Below are positions 34,091-46,324 of a stretch of DNA of 64,000 nucleotides, in pieces; positions within the stretch are counted from its first letter, which is position 1; every line of letters begins with the position of its first letter. The stretch lies in contig JACVTC010000167.1 of the NCBI GenBank assembly GCA_016946835.1, positions 207,501-271,500 of the forward strand, read 5' to 3'. The notes below the pieces were generated by a model that did not search any database, was not told where the DNA came from, and saw nothing but the letters and a program-made list of their open reading frames with translations. The position numbers and the translations under genes were made by a program. Source of the DNA: Neocallimastix lanati (nom. inval.) (Eukaryota > Neocallimastigomycota > Neocallimastigomycetes > Neocallimastigales > Neocallimastigaceae).

Positions 34091-36600
34091 TTCGTCCCAC
34101 CTTAAGATACAACTCTACCTTAATTGTATTATACTTGGTAATATTTTTAATATGTACTGGTCGTTCTAAGCATGTATGTGTGGTAGGATCCATTAATTGA
34201 ACTGTATTAAATTTCTTTTTAACTACTTGATAAGGTCCAACAAAATAAGGGTCTAATTTATATCTCGAAAAGTTCCTTACTTTAATTAAATCGCCTATTT
34301 TTATTTCATTTTGTTTATTAAAACTTGTTTCTTCTTCTCTTTTAGTTTCCTAATATTTATTATTTTTAATGATATTATTACAAGCATCTATAACCCATTT
34401 ATAGTGGTCTATAAATTTTTCAATTAACTTTTCTTCTTAAGTTCTTTGAACATAAGTGGTAGGTAAGGTTGTGGATAATTCGAATGGTTGTTGATCTTTT
34501 CTACCGTAAACAAGTTCAAAACTGGAATATTTCGTTACTGAACTTTTTGAAGTTCTTAAAGCCCATAAAGCAGAAGGTAAAAGCATATCCCATTCTCTTT
34601 ATTTATTTCCCAGTAGTCTTAGTAATTTTCCGATTTCTCGATTTCTATTTTCTGTTAAGCCGTTAGATTCTGGATGATAAGTAACAGTAAATTTAACATA
34701 TACGTCAAATAGATCTAGGATTTGTTAAATTTTTAGAATATTCCATGATTTTTGGATCTTCTATATACCTTGCTTTTTCCCTCGAAATTTTTAAATTAGA
34801 AATAATTTTGAAATTTTTAATTTTTTTGTCTAAATTAATTTTTGAAATTTTATATTAGAATTTTTTAAATTTTCATTTTTATATAAATTTCTTAATATCT
34901 TTATTTTCTGGTTTCTCATTGTCCTTATTTTCTAAGTCCTTATTCTTTCCCTCCTGAGATGATACTTCCCTTTTATTAGATATTTCTATAGTATTCTTAT
35001 TTTCATTAATATTTTGATTATTTGACTTAATTCTTGAGAGAGCATCTGCATGAGAATTTTTCTTATGCCTCATATTATTAGGCTCTTTATTATTAAATAA
35101 ACCAACTAGAGGTTTATGGTCTGTAAGTGGTTGCGTCTCAAATTTATTCCCAGAAATATAAGATTTAAATTTTTTTTGCATAGAAATATACCGCAGTACC
35201 TTCTAAATCTGTGATACTATAATTTTTTTCGGCTTTTTCTATCGTTCTACTAACAAAATGAACAGGATGTTCAAGTCCATCTTCTTCATTTATTTGTAAT
35301 AATACTCCACCTAACCCATCTTTTGAAGCATCAGTTTTAATTATAAATTGCTCATTATAATCGGGAAAAGCTAAGATAGGAGTCTGAATAATAGAATTTT
35401 TTAATTTATCAAAACTAGATTGTTGTACTTCTGTCCATGTAAATGAAACATTCTTTCTCAAAAGTTTATTTAAGGGAGCGGCTAACATAGCGAAATTATT
35501 TATAAATTTTCTATAATATCCAACAGTACCCAGGAAAGATCGTAATTCATTAATATTGCAAGGTCTAATCCAGTTTTTAACAGCATTAACCTTTATTAGT
35601 AACTATATGACCTAAAACTTCAACTTCTTCTGGGAAAAAGGAACATTTTTCAATATTGATTTTTATTTCATATTTTCTGAATACTTCAAATACCATGTTT
35701 AAATGTTTTAAGTGATATTCTTTTGATTTAGAAAATATTAAAATGTCATCAATAAAAACAAATACACATTTACCCAATAAATCAAAGAGAATCCGATTCA
35801 TTTGAGTAGCTGGAGCACCAGTAAGTCCAAAGGGCATAACATTGTAGACGAAATTACCAAATTTAGTGGTAAAACATGTTAAGCCGATACTATCTTCGTC
35901 CATTCTAATTTGATGATAACCTGAGAAGAGATCCAGAGTTGAGAAAATTTTCGCACCTCCTAGACTGTCAAAAATTTCATCAATATTAGGAAGAGAATAA
36001 GAATCTGGTACTGTTATAGCATTTAGCTTACGGTAGTCAGAACACAATCTCCATTTTCCATTTTTCTTTAGTACTAACACAATAGGAGAAGACCAGGAAG
36101 ATTTAGAGTGCTCAATTAACCCCTGATTAATAAGTTTAATCAACTCTTCCTTAAGTATATCCGACTTAATTTTATTTAATTTATAAAATTTGCTTTTAAA
36201 TGGTTATGCGTTCTTAATAAGTTCAATATGATGAAGATTTAATTTGGAAGGTGTAAGTTCATCAGTTGAAGTAGAAATAACATCAATATATACAACTAAA
36301 ATTTCTATTATTTCATTTCTAACTTTTGGATCTAATTTTGAATAAAACTTAGTAGAATGAATATATTCTAAAGGAAACATTACATCTTTCTCTTTAATGG
36401 AAGATTCATCAGTACTTTTATTTATACGTTCTTTTTTTTCTAAATATGAATCTCCGTTATCTGTCAAAAACATTCCTAATGTATTAATACTTTTATTAGG
36501 TCCAATATATCTAATATAACAGGCAATCATTTCCATATCTTGGTCTTCCACAATAGGAGCAATGATATCAAATTTTTCAACTGAAGTAAAACGACACAAT
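34091..36600 (-). mobile_element. Degenerate Ty3/gypsy pol (RT present, integrase core deleted)
   Basis: Minus-strand order: protease-RT linker (36204-36599), RT (35586-36143, with SSWSSPIVLVLKKNGKWRLC, DLFSGYHQI and the FIDDILIFS catalytic motif), RT connection and RNase H (about 34879-35580, with KTDASKDGLGGVLL and TDHKPLVGLF). The frame then jumps to the end of the integrase core (DVYVKFTVTYHPESNGLTEN) near 34740, with the HHCC finger and most of the DDE core missing. The C-terminus (DPYFVGPYQVVKKKFNTVQL) follows. Several stops and shifts are present. It is related to the two-LTR element at 38.9-46.3 kb, which lost RT but kept integrase. The upstream end at 36600 is cut by a copia LTR. Confidence 0.88.
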
Positions 36601-36780
36601 AATCATCTTTTAATTTACTTCATAATAAATATTAAATATAGCTATCTATAATAATTCTACATAAAATAATAAAAACATGTGATTTTATAATATCATTATA
36701 CGCCACATTATACATTTTATTATAATATTGAATAATAATCTATATAATATTTATAAATTATCTAAAATATACTTTGATTT
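36601..36780 (-). repeat. Partial copia LTR
   Basis: The sequence around 36640-36740 (AATAATAAAAACATGTGATT and CGCCACATTATACATTTT) recurs at about 55760-55830 in a separate LTR. It sits between the copia RNase H remnant and the interrupted gypsy linker. Confidence 0.6.
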
Positions 36781-38864
36781 TATATAGTTTAAATTAATTT
36801 TGTTTTCCTTCACTAATTCTCTAATTTTATGATATTTGGTATCTATATGTCTTGATTTTATATTTAATGAATTATTTTTACTATTATAAATAGCAGCTTT
36901 ATTATCAACATTTATTGTAATATTTTTTATGTTAATATTTAATTCATTTAATAAATTTATTATCCATATACACTTTAATGCACACTCATTCAGGCTATAA
37001 TATTCGCTCTGCTATAGACACAGCCATATAATGTTGTAATTTGGAATACCAAGTTATTGGTGTTCCCCCCATTATTATAATAAAGCTTGTTGGTCTGCGA
37101 GTTTCTATGTAACCACCTAAATCTGCATCAACATAAGTTTTTATATTTATATTCCTTTTAAACTTTAATCCATAATTTTTATTTTTTTTTAAATATTTAA
37201 AAATTTTTATTACATTATTCCAATCTTCATAAATTGGATTTTTATTTTTTCTTGAGGCTTTACTTACCACAAATAAAATATCTGGTCGTGTTCCCATAGC
37301 TAAATAGAGTAAACTACCAACAGCCTGCATATATTTTTTAGCATCAAATAATTTATTTTTTAATTTTTTATTTTCCTCAAATTTCATATTATTGCATCCA
37401 TAAAATTTACTTATTTCAAATTTATTTAATATTTTTTCTAAATATAATAATTGAAGCAATATAATTCCATCATGACAATTTATAAATTTAATTCCAATTA
37501 TGAAATCTACATTACCTATATCTGTCATGTCACATTCATTTTTAATTTGTAAATTAATTTTTTCAATTTCTTTTTTATTACCTGCTAATAAAATATCGCA
37601 TAAATAAACTGCTATAATTGAGATAATTTTGTTAAATATATTTAATTTTAAATATATACATGGTTCACTTTTTAATCTTATAAAACCAATTTTAATTAAA
37701 TTGTCATTTAATTTTTCATTCCATATCCTGCCTGCTTGTTTTAATCCATATAGTGCTTTCTTAATTTCCAAAATTTCTTACCTTTTCCATTAATTCCTAT
37801 AGGTATTTCAGTATATATTTCTTCATTTAATTCAGCATTTAAGTATGCTGCTTTAATATCTAATTGAAAAATCTTAAAATTATAATATAATGAAATTGAA
37901 ATTATTATTCTTAATGAGTTTTTTTGCAGTGTTGGTGAGAAGGTTTCTATATAATCAACTAAATATATTTGTGAGAAACCTCTCGCAACAAGTTTCGCCT
38001 TAAATTTTATTACCTTTTCTTATTATTTCTCTTATAAGTAAATATCCATTTCAATGTAATTAAATTCTTACCTGGAGGAATATGATCTCTCTCTTCATAT
38101 ACTATTTTTTCAATTAAATTATTTTTTTCATCTTTTATTGCTTCCAACCACCCTTCTTTATCTTGTCTATTAACAATTTCTTCATATGAATTGGGTGGAG
38201 GAAAGTCATAGTGATTAATGAAAGTTAACAAGCATATTAGTCTATTTTTTTCATTTAGTGAAAATTCATCCTCGCTTTCGTATTCATATTTTCTTTTATT
38301 TGTTATTTGATTTTTATTTATACTCTCATTATTATTTAACATACTTTCATTTTTTTGTTTATTTTCAGAAATATTTACCATTGTTTATATTTAATGAATT
38401 TAACTTCATTATTTTTGTAATTATCAAAAACATTTTTAATTTCATCATATTCAATATTATTATTATTAATATTTATATTATTTGTATTATTTTCGTTATC
38501 ATTTATATCAAAATCGTTATTATTTCTTTTTTCTTTATTTAAAATTTTAATTTCTTCTTTGTTTGCATTTCTTTCATTAGTTCCTTTTAATAATTCATAA
38601 ACTTCATATGTTATTAATGAAATGAAGTCTATATTAATAGCTATTATATTTTCTATGCTGTTTAAAATTAATTCTTTTGCTTTTCATCTTTACTGACAAA
38701 TTCTTTTGTAACGGTAGATTCAAAGTAAGTATTGTACCATCTACTAAAATTAAATTCTTTTCTTTTTCTTTTTTCAAATCATTACCGGAAAAATTTTTAA
38801 ATTTCTTTTCATATACATGAGATATTAAATTTTTGTTTTTTAATAATTGTAACGAATACTAAAA
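36781..38864 (-). mobile_element. Ty1/copia fragment with dead reverse transcriptase
   Basis: On the minus strand, linker and RT N-terminus lie at 38010-38381 (WLEAIKDEKNNLIEK, NLITLKWIFTYK) and the rest of RT plus RNase H at 36995-37771 (KKALYGLKQAG, VGSLLYLAMGTRPDILFVVS, ITWYSKLQHYMAVSIAE). RNase H tail pieces continue to about 36790. The catalytic YVDD reads YLCD, so both a substitution and loss of one Asp are visible. Frameshifts separate the pieces. Low-complexity Lys/Asn-rich linker DNA fills 38382-38864. Inactive remnant, cut on the right by the gypsy LTR. Confidence 0.85.
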
Positions 38865-39096
38865 TGTTATGGTTCATTGGGAAAAACAAAATTTTTTATA
38901 CAGAAAAGATAAAGATTTAAAATATTTATTTACACAATAACAATTTTATAATTTATTTATTTATTTAATTTTTAAAGTAATTACATTATTTATTAAACTA
39001 ATTAAATTTTATTAGCTAAATTATTACTATTCCTAATATTAATATTAATACTATTACTTATATTATTACTAATATTATTACTATTTTTATTTTATT

Positions 39097-39174
<78 letters not shown>

Positions 39175-39931
39175 TTTATTATTTTTATTATTGTTTTGTG
39201 TTATTTTTTTTTTTTAGAAGAAGTTATTTTCTTCAGATATTTATATTCGATTTCATTTTTAAAGTTTAATATCTTGGAAATGAAAAAGAATTTAAGTATT
39301 TAATTAAAAGAATTATTAATTCATTCTTAATTAAATGCTAAATAAAATTATTAATAATAAGTTTAATATAAATTCCATAAAGGAATAAAAAATTATTATT
39401 TAAAAAAAAAAGATATTATAAAGATTTTAATTAAATAATATCTGGAGTAAATAATTAAAAAGTTTTTAATAAAATTTTTAATTAAAAGTTTACAAAAATA
39501 TTAATTTAATTTTATAAAAGATAATAAATTATTTAATGATAATTTATTTTAAGTTTAATAAAAATTAATATTAATTTATAGTGTTATTGAAAGTTAATAA
39601 TAATTAATTTGATAAAAATATAATAAAAATATAAAATAATTTTAATATAGATTCAATAAAGAATTTGTTAATATAAATTTTTGAAGAGTTTATATGTATT
39701 TTAATATTAATTTAATTAAGATTCAGTAATGATTTTATAAAAAATATTTTTATAAAGATTTTAATTAATATTATAATAATTTTAATTAATTTATAATATT
39801 ATATAATAAAATTTTTAATTTAATTCAGGGAAGAATATAATAAAGTTCCATTAGTAAAGAATATAAACTTAATTATGGTTAAGTTATGTCTAAACATAAC
39901 AAAATAAGTAATTTATAGTCATTCTTTACCA
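38865..39931 (-). repeat. 3' LTR of two-LTR gypsy element
   Basis: Nearly identical to 45249-46321, differing mainly in the length of an ATT microsatellite. Plus-strand ends are TGTTATGG and TTTACCA, so on the element's own strand it is TGG...ACA. The flanks outside the pair (TAAAA and AAATG) do not form a clear target-site duplication. Confidence 0.93.
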
Positions 39932-42869
39932 AGATGCCCCGACGAAGACTCAAGCTATCCTGAAGCTGAGTTATACTTTACTATATTCTTTAAATGAACA
40001 TTTCTGTTTAATTGTACGCCTGAATTAGGATCTGCTAAAGTAACTGTATTAAATTGTTTCTTTATAACCTTCAAGGGACCTACAAAGTAAGGCTCCAACT
40101 TAGTTCTAGATAGATTTCTTACCAGAACCAAATCTCCAGGATTAATGCTTTTTCCTTTGTTCATACTATTTTTCTCTTGTCTACGAATTGCCCAATATTT
40201 GTTGGCATTTTTGACATTTTTGGCAGCTTCTAATGTCCATCTATAATGATTAATAAATTTTTCAAGTATTATTTCATCTGATGTTTTTCCTTTGGTATCT
40301 TTCGTTGGACGAGCTGCAATATCAAAGGGTTGCTGATCTTCACGACCATACACAAGTTCAAAGCTAGAATATTTTGTTACATTGTTTTAAGTAGTACGTA
40401 AAGCCTATAAAGCGGAAGGGAGGATTTCATCTCAATCCTTATATTTAGTTCCTAGCAATCTCAATAATTTGCCTATCTCCTTATTTCTGTTTTCTACTAA
40501 GCCATTGCTCTCAGGATGATAGGTTGAGGTAAACTTAACATAGACATCATAAAGATCAAGAAATATTTTAGTCATGTCCGCAGTAAATTGTACTCCATTA
40601 TCAGTAGTAATCACCTGTGGAATCCCATGCCTCGAAAATATATTAATAAGAAATTTTATTGCATCCATTGCAGTGATGGTTTCTGTAGGTTCGGCTTCCA
40701 CCCACTTAGTGAAATAGTCTACCATTACTATTAAATATTGATTTTTATTTCTCGTTTGAACCAATGGACCTATGATATCCAGACCCATATGTACAAATGG
40801 TCCTTCAACTTGGGTTGGAATTCCTTCAGTTGGATTAGGATATGGTTGAGGGCGGTTCAGTTGACATTTCTCACATTTACTAACTACCCTCTTGACATCG
40901 CTGATCATATTATTCCAATAATAACATCTTTTTAACCTTTGATATGTCTTGTAGTATCCTTCATGACCTACGTTATGTGCTGCAAAAATAAGTTTTAATT
41001 TTTCTTCAGTATTGGTTATTAATTTACGATAATTATTTCCATCGATAAAATATTCAACTCCATCAATAACAGTAAATTTTTCTTCAAGAAATTCCTTGAT
41101 TACTTTAGATAACAGGGTTTCATCAATTTCAGAATTAATATTGGTAGCTAAAACAACTTTATTACTTTCATTTTTCATTCTGGAGAGAGCATCAGCAACG
41201 ACATTTTTCTTGCCACTTTCATACCTTATCTCAACTCCTAGCATACTTGCAGTTAGACACCAACGAGTTTGTCTTGCATTATGTGGTTCTTTATTTTTAA
41301 ATAAACCTATTGATGGTTTATGGTCCGTATATATGATGGTTTTAATGGGATTACCTATAATGTAAGGTTTCAATTTAGTTAAACAATAATATAGTGCAGC
41401 ACCTTCTAAATCAGTAATTCCATAATTCTTCTCCGATTTAGTTAAGGTTCTACTAATATAGTGAACCGGATGCTCAATCTTTGTTTCTTCATCTTTTTGC
41501 AGGAGTAGTCCGCCTATTCCATCGTAAGAGGCATCAGTTCTTATTATAAATTCTTTGTCAAATTGCGGAAATTTTAATATAGGTGCATTAATTAAACCCT
41601 CTTTAAGTGATTTAAAGCTTTCTTCTTGTTCTTTATTCCAAATATATTTTTCCCCTTTCTTTAAAAGTTTGCATAAAGGTGCTGAAATTTGTGAATATTT
41701 ATTAACAAAATTACGATAGTAACCAACTGCTCCCAGAAAAGATCTGAGCTCATGAACATTAGTAGGAGATTTCAGATTAATAAGAACATCATAAAATGGA
41801 TCTTCTTTTTCAACTAATCTACAGTTAACAATCATTTTGAATTTATTAATTTGTATAGGAATTTTTAGAATATAGCTTTCAGAATAATCATCATTCCTGG
41901 TAGCTAGTCGAATCCTACCACAACTAATTCCAATAGGTTCATATTTATTAGGAAGTTTATCTAGAAACTGTTTAGTAATTATGCTTAAATTACTACAAGA
42001 ATCAACTAATGCTTTTCCTTTAACACCATCTACCGTAATATCTACCATAGCCACATCATCTTCCTGTGCTTCACGACTTCAACTTTTATAAGTATGTTCT
42101 ATGTTATTTACCATAACAGTGGTTGCAGATAAGTTATCCACTACACCAGTAACCTTAGTTTGATTCCTTTCTAATCTAAGACCATGAGACACTTGCGTAC
42201 GTATTTTAGGTGATACATCCAGAAGTTTTCCAAAGGTAATATTACATTGAGTCTTATTTAAATCAATTACATCGTAAGGTTCTTTATTTATTTGCATTTG
42301 TATTTTTCTGGATATTTTTATATTTTTGTTTTCCGGAATATTGTCTTTAGGAAGTTGATCATTAATAAGTCTTGTCAAGGAGATATGGTTTCCAAGATTT
42401 TGGTCACTCTTATTTCCTTCAGTAACATTTTCTTTAGTGAAATCGGAATCTAAGATTTGATTTGTCTCTGCTCGTTCTTTATCACGAATTGCTTTTTCTT
42501 TCATCTTTTCTTTTTCAATCCTAGGCTCAGTTAGTATAGAAGGACTGACTTGATTTTTATACTTTTCTTGTGGAGTTTTACTAGTCATTTCTTCTTCTTG
42601 TTTCTTCCTTAAGGCAGGAGTTAAAATAGTAATAGGATTGTCCTTTAAGCTTCTATGACTTCTCTTCCTTCCACTTTCATGTGTAATGCTATCCACTTGG
42701 TCACTTTTTCTCTTTGAATTCCTAGTCATAGCCGCTATTAAATGGTTGGAATTTTTAAAATTTTCTGAATCTAATATTTCTTTAATATTACTAAACTCTT
42801 TATTAATTGATTCTTGATGATATTTTAATGAAGCTGTTTTATTGACAATGGGAGAGCTTCTACTCCCTC

Positions 42870-43787
42870 TTACTGATTTAAATGATCATCTTGAATTAAC
42901 TCTTCCCGGTTTTTCTGTATAATTTTACGAAGTTTAGGACAGTTACTCTGAAAATGGCCTTGTTCTTTATAGAAATAGCATGCTTTGATAGTTAGATTTT
43001 TCATTTTTCTTGTTAAATCCTCCATTTCTTTTCCTTCTTTAGACCTTTCTATTCTTAATTTATCAAAACTTTTTTGGTTATTATAATTGTTAGTATTACT
43101 ACTTCTAAGATTAGAACGAGAATAGTTATTAGAAAAAGAATTATTAGATGTAAAATTTTGCCTTGGTTGGGTACTTCCTTGAGTTGACCTATTTTGCAAA
43201 CGGTCTACCTTTTCAGCGATTTGATAAGCTTTTGAGAGAGTTAAATCATCTTCCAATGCTACTCGTTTCCAAGCTTCTTGGTTGTTTTCTAAAGCATCAA
43301 CATAATCTAATACACTGACATGTCTTTTTCTCTTTTTATCTAGTTTTAAGTATAAGGTTTTAAATTTGACATTAAAATCCTTTACCCTTTCATTTCTTTT
43401 TATTTTTAAAGACCGTAATTCCCTTAATAATATATTTTGGTCTTCTTTAGTGCCATAAAATTCTTCTAATGCATTAGTTATCTCTTGTAAGGAAGGATAA
43501 TACTTTTCAGATGAAAATTCCGAGCCTGAAGAGCTATCTTCTTCATCATTGTCAATTGAACTATCATTGGTATTAATTTGATTTCCGAGTTCTTGAATAA
43601 TTTGTCTCGGTTCTCCTGTTGAAGTTAAAACGCAAGCCAAGAAAATTTTTCTTTCATCTGTCACTTCACCAAGTTCTACCCAAAGTTCAAGATCAGAACA
43701 CCAGGTCTTGATATCTAAATTGTCCTTAGACAATTTTTCGATATCCTTTAATTCTTTCTTTAGTTCTTTGAAATGAATGTCACTCAT
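42870..43787 (-). CDS. Gag protein of two-LTR gypsy element
   Basis: Open frame of 305 aa starting MSDIHFKELKKELKD. A capsid-like helical region contains WCSDLELWVELGEVTDERK and FYGTKEDQNILLRELRSLKI. A Ser/Asn-rich linker is followed by one zinc-knuckle remnant (CYFYKEQGHFQSNC), whose second Cys is Tyr. The frame closes before pol, which starts in a different frame, so Gag-Pol would need a frameshift if still functional. The encoded Gag may still be made, but RNA binding is likely impaired. Confidence 0.8.
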   Translation of the reverse strand: MSDIHFKELKKELKDIEKLSKDNLDIKTWCSDLELWVELGEVTDERKIFLACVLTSTGEPRQIIQELGNQINTNDSSIDNDEEDSSSGSEFSSEKYYPSLQEITNALEEFYGTKEDQNILLRELRSLKIKRNERVKDFNVKFKTLYLKLDKKRKRHVSVLDYVDALENNQEAWKRVALEDDLTLSKAYQIAEKVDRLQNRSTQGSTQPRQNFTSNNSFSNNYSRSNLRSSNTNNYNNQKSFDKLRIERSKEGKEMEDLTRKMKNLTIKACYFYKEQGHFQSNCPKLRKIIQKNREELIQDDHLNQ

Positions 43788-43974
43788 TTTTACCAGAATT
43801 TTTAGTATTTAATTTGAATTTAATTTATTTATTAATTAATATTTTATTTTAAGTAGTTTTATTAAAGAAAAATAACAAAACTATCAAGTATTTGTAAAAA
43901 AAAATTATATATATATATTAAATATATTAATTGTAAATAATATAATTTATTTTATTTATTTTTTTTTTTTTTTT

Positions 43975-44200
43975 CAAACACTCTGTTTAACAGATAAAAA
44001 AAAATAATATTGTTATAATATTAATTAATCCTTTATTCCAAACACTCTGTTTGACGAATAAATAAAAATTTTTGTAATATTAATGAATCTTTTATTCCAA
44101 ACACTCTGTTTGACGAATAAATAAAATTATTGTTAATAATATTAATATTTACTTTATTTCAAACACTCTGTTCGACAATAAAGAAAGAAAACTTTTGTTC
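43975..44200 (-). repeat. Four tandem ~62-bp repeats with a CAAAC/GTTTG palindrome in the gypsy leader
   Basis: CAAACACTCTGTTYRAC starts at 43975, 44039, 44098 and 44160, each followed by a similar AT-rich spacer. The core CAAAC-ACTCT-GTTTG is self-complementary. It lies in the 5' leader between the PBS and gag. Confidence 0.85.
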
Positions 44201-44218
44201 AAAAAAAAAAAAAAATTA

Positions 44219-44271
<53 letters not shown>

Positions 44272-45224
44272 TGAGTAAATAATATAAGTACTATACCCGG
44301 AGAATCAATAATTATTTCATATGCATATATTATAAATTTAAATCGTTTTTCAAACCCCAAGTGAAGTTACTGCGTCGTTCGACCTCGTTCTAAAGACCGT
44401 CAGTTAGATACTCTTGATATATCGTAACCTTATCTTTAAAATCTCTACTACCCCGCTTCAATGCAACCTCACTCTGTTTTACTTTGCGAATTTAAAATTA
44501 TTTTTATATCTTTATAACCTCTACTACGTATATCGTTATCTAGATACTATATGCAGGTATATAATTACACCGGATACCTAAAAAAAAAATTTTTGTTGGA
44601 ATAAATATTTACTCAAAGAAAAATATTTTAATGCGTATATTTTTAAAAAAAAAATTTTTTTTTTTTTTTTTTTTTTTTATATAATTTATAATTAATAACA
44701 ATTTTAATATATACTAATAATTTAAAAATTAAATATTTTAAAATTAATTATTATAATCAAATAGCATTTCCAGCTACTATCCAATAGTATTGTTAGGATT
44801 AGTAAAAATCGTTTACGTTTTACATAGCTTACCTATTAACGGTGTCATGGATAAAACGCACAGAGTACAATTATTCTCAAACGAAAATTGTAGCACATTG
44901 CCTTACAATATAAAAATTGTTAAGGATATACTTAGGTCGATAATTTTTACTCTTACAATCCCAACAATAGTACTTCTTCTGAAGCGTACTAATTCAATTT
45001 AATTATAACAATTAAAATAAAATAACTTAATCAAAAGTTATTTAATTAAAGCTTCATTAATAAATTTTAAAAAAAAAAATTTATCTATCGCTTTAACTTT
45101 TTTAAAAAAAAAGATTTTAGAAAAAAAATGTTTTATAAAAAAAAAACTATTTCATAAAAAAAATTTTAAATTAACAACTAATATTTTAAATAATTATCTA
45201 ATGTAATATTAAAATTTTGTTTTT

Positions 45225-45241
45225 CCCCGATCTTTCCACCA
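45225..45241 (-). promoter_or_regulatory. Primer binding site of two-LTR gypsy element
   Basis: Seven bases inside the 5' LTR the minus strand reads TGGTGGAAAGATCGGGG, complementary to a tRNA 3' end in ...CCACCA. The gag-bearing element near 53.95 kb has the same 7-base gap and TGGTGGA start. Confidence 0.75.
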
Positions 45242-45248
45242 AAACTTA

Positions 45249-45511
45249 TGTTATGGTTCATTGGGAAAAACAAAATTTTTTATACAGAAAAGATAAAGAT
45301 TTAAAATATTTATTTACACAATAACAATTTTATAATTTATTTATTTATTTAATTTTTAAAGTAATTACATTATTTATTAAACTAATTAAATTTTATTAGC
45401 TAAATTATTACTATTCCTAATATTAATATTAATACTATTACTTATATTATTACTAATATTATTACTATTTTTATTTTATTATTATTATTATTTTTATTAT
45501 TATTATTATTA

Positions 45512-45564
<53 letters not shown>

Positions 45565-46321
45565 TTTATTATTTTTATTATTGTTTTGTGTTATTTTTTT
45601 TTTTTAGAAGAAGTTATTTTCTTCAGATATTTATATTCGATTTCATTTTTAAAGTTTAATATCTTGGAAATGAAAAAGAATTTAAGTATTTAATTAAAAG
45701 AATTATTAATTCATTCTTAATTAAATGCTAAATAAAATTATTAATAATAAGTTTAATATAAATTCCATAAAGGAATAAAAAATTATTATTTAAAAAAAAA
45801 AGATATTATAAAGATTTTAATTAAATAATATCTGGAGTAAATAATTAAAAAGTTTTTAATAAAATTTTTAATTAAAAGTTTACAAAAATATTAATTTAAT
45901 TTTATAAAAGATAATAAATTATTTAATGATAATTTATTTTAAGTTTAATAAAAATTAATATTAATTTATAGTGTTATTGAAAGTTAATAATAATTAATTT
46001 GATAAAAATATAATAAAAATATAAAATAATTTTAATATAGATTCAATAAAGAATTTGTTAATATAAATTTTTGAAGAGTTTATATGTATTTTAATATTAA
46101 TTTAATTAAGATTCAGTAATGATTTTATAAAAAATATTTTTATAAAGATTTTAATTAATATTATAATAATTTTAATTAATTTATAATATTATATAATAAA
46201 ATTTTTAATTTAATTCAGGGAAGAATATAATAAAGTTCCATTAGTAAAGAATATAAACTTAATTATGGTTAAGTTATGTCTAAACATAACAAAATAAGTA
46301 ATTTATAGTCATTCTTTACCA
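45249..46321 (-). repeat. 5' LTR of two-LTR gypsy element
   Basis: Pairs with 38865-39931 at near identity over about 1.07 kb. Transcription would run leftward from here. An ATT microsatellite (about 45478-45590) is the main length difference between the two copies. Confidence 0.93.
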
Positions 46322-46324
46322 AAA

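Larger units (their letters stand above)
39932..45248 (-). mobile_element. Ty3/gypsy internal region with in-frame loss of the RT core (non-autonomous)
   Basis: On the minus strand: leader (43788-45248), gag (42870-43787), and a pol frame starting near 42.73 kb and running to 39955. Gag has a defective zinc knuckle, CYFYKEQGHFQSNC, with Tyr in place of the second Cys. Pol starts with a protease-like region (ALVDSCSNLS, Cys where the usual motif has Gly). After FYDVLI it joins directly to NLKSPTNVHELRSFLG, the post-RT connection, so the whole RT palm and fingers (about 450 residues in relatives) are gone without a frameshift. RNase H (RTDASYDGIGG), the HHCC finger (HNVGHEGYY...CEKCQ), the DDE core (MGLDIIGPL, TDNGVQFT, YHPESNGLVEN) and the C-terminus (EPYFVGPLKVIKKQF) remain. 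In-frame stops occur at 42079-42081, 40432-40434, 40405-40407 and 40387-40389. It could only move with help from another element. Confidence 0.92.

Noticed and set aside
40738-41365. Plus-strand ORFs within the gypsy integrase/RNase H region
   Set aside because: Antisense shadows of the pol frame.
44790-45002. 70-aa plus-strand ORF in the gypsy leader
   Set aside because: No domain, antisense to the element, and short enough to arise by chance.
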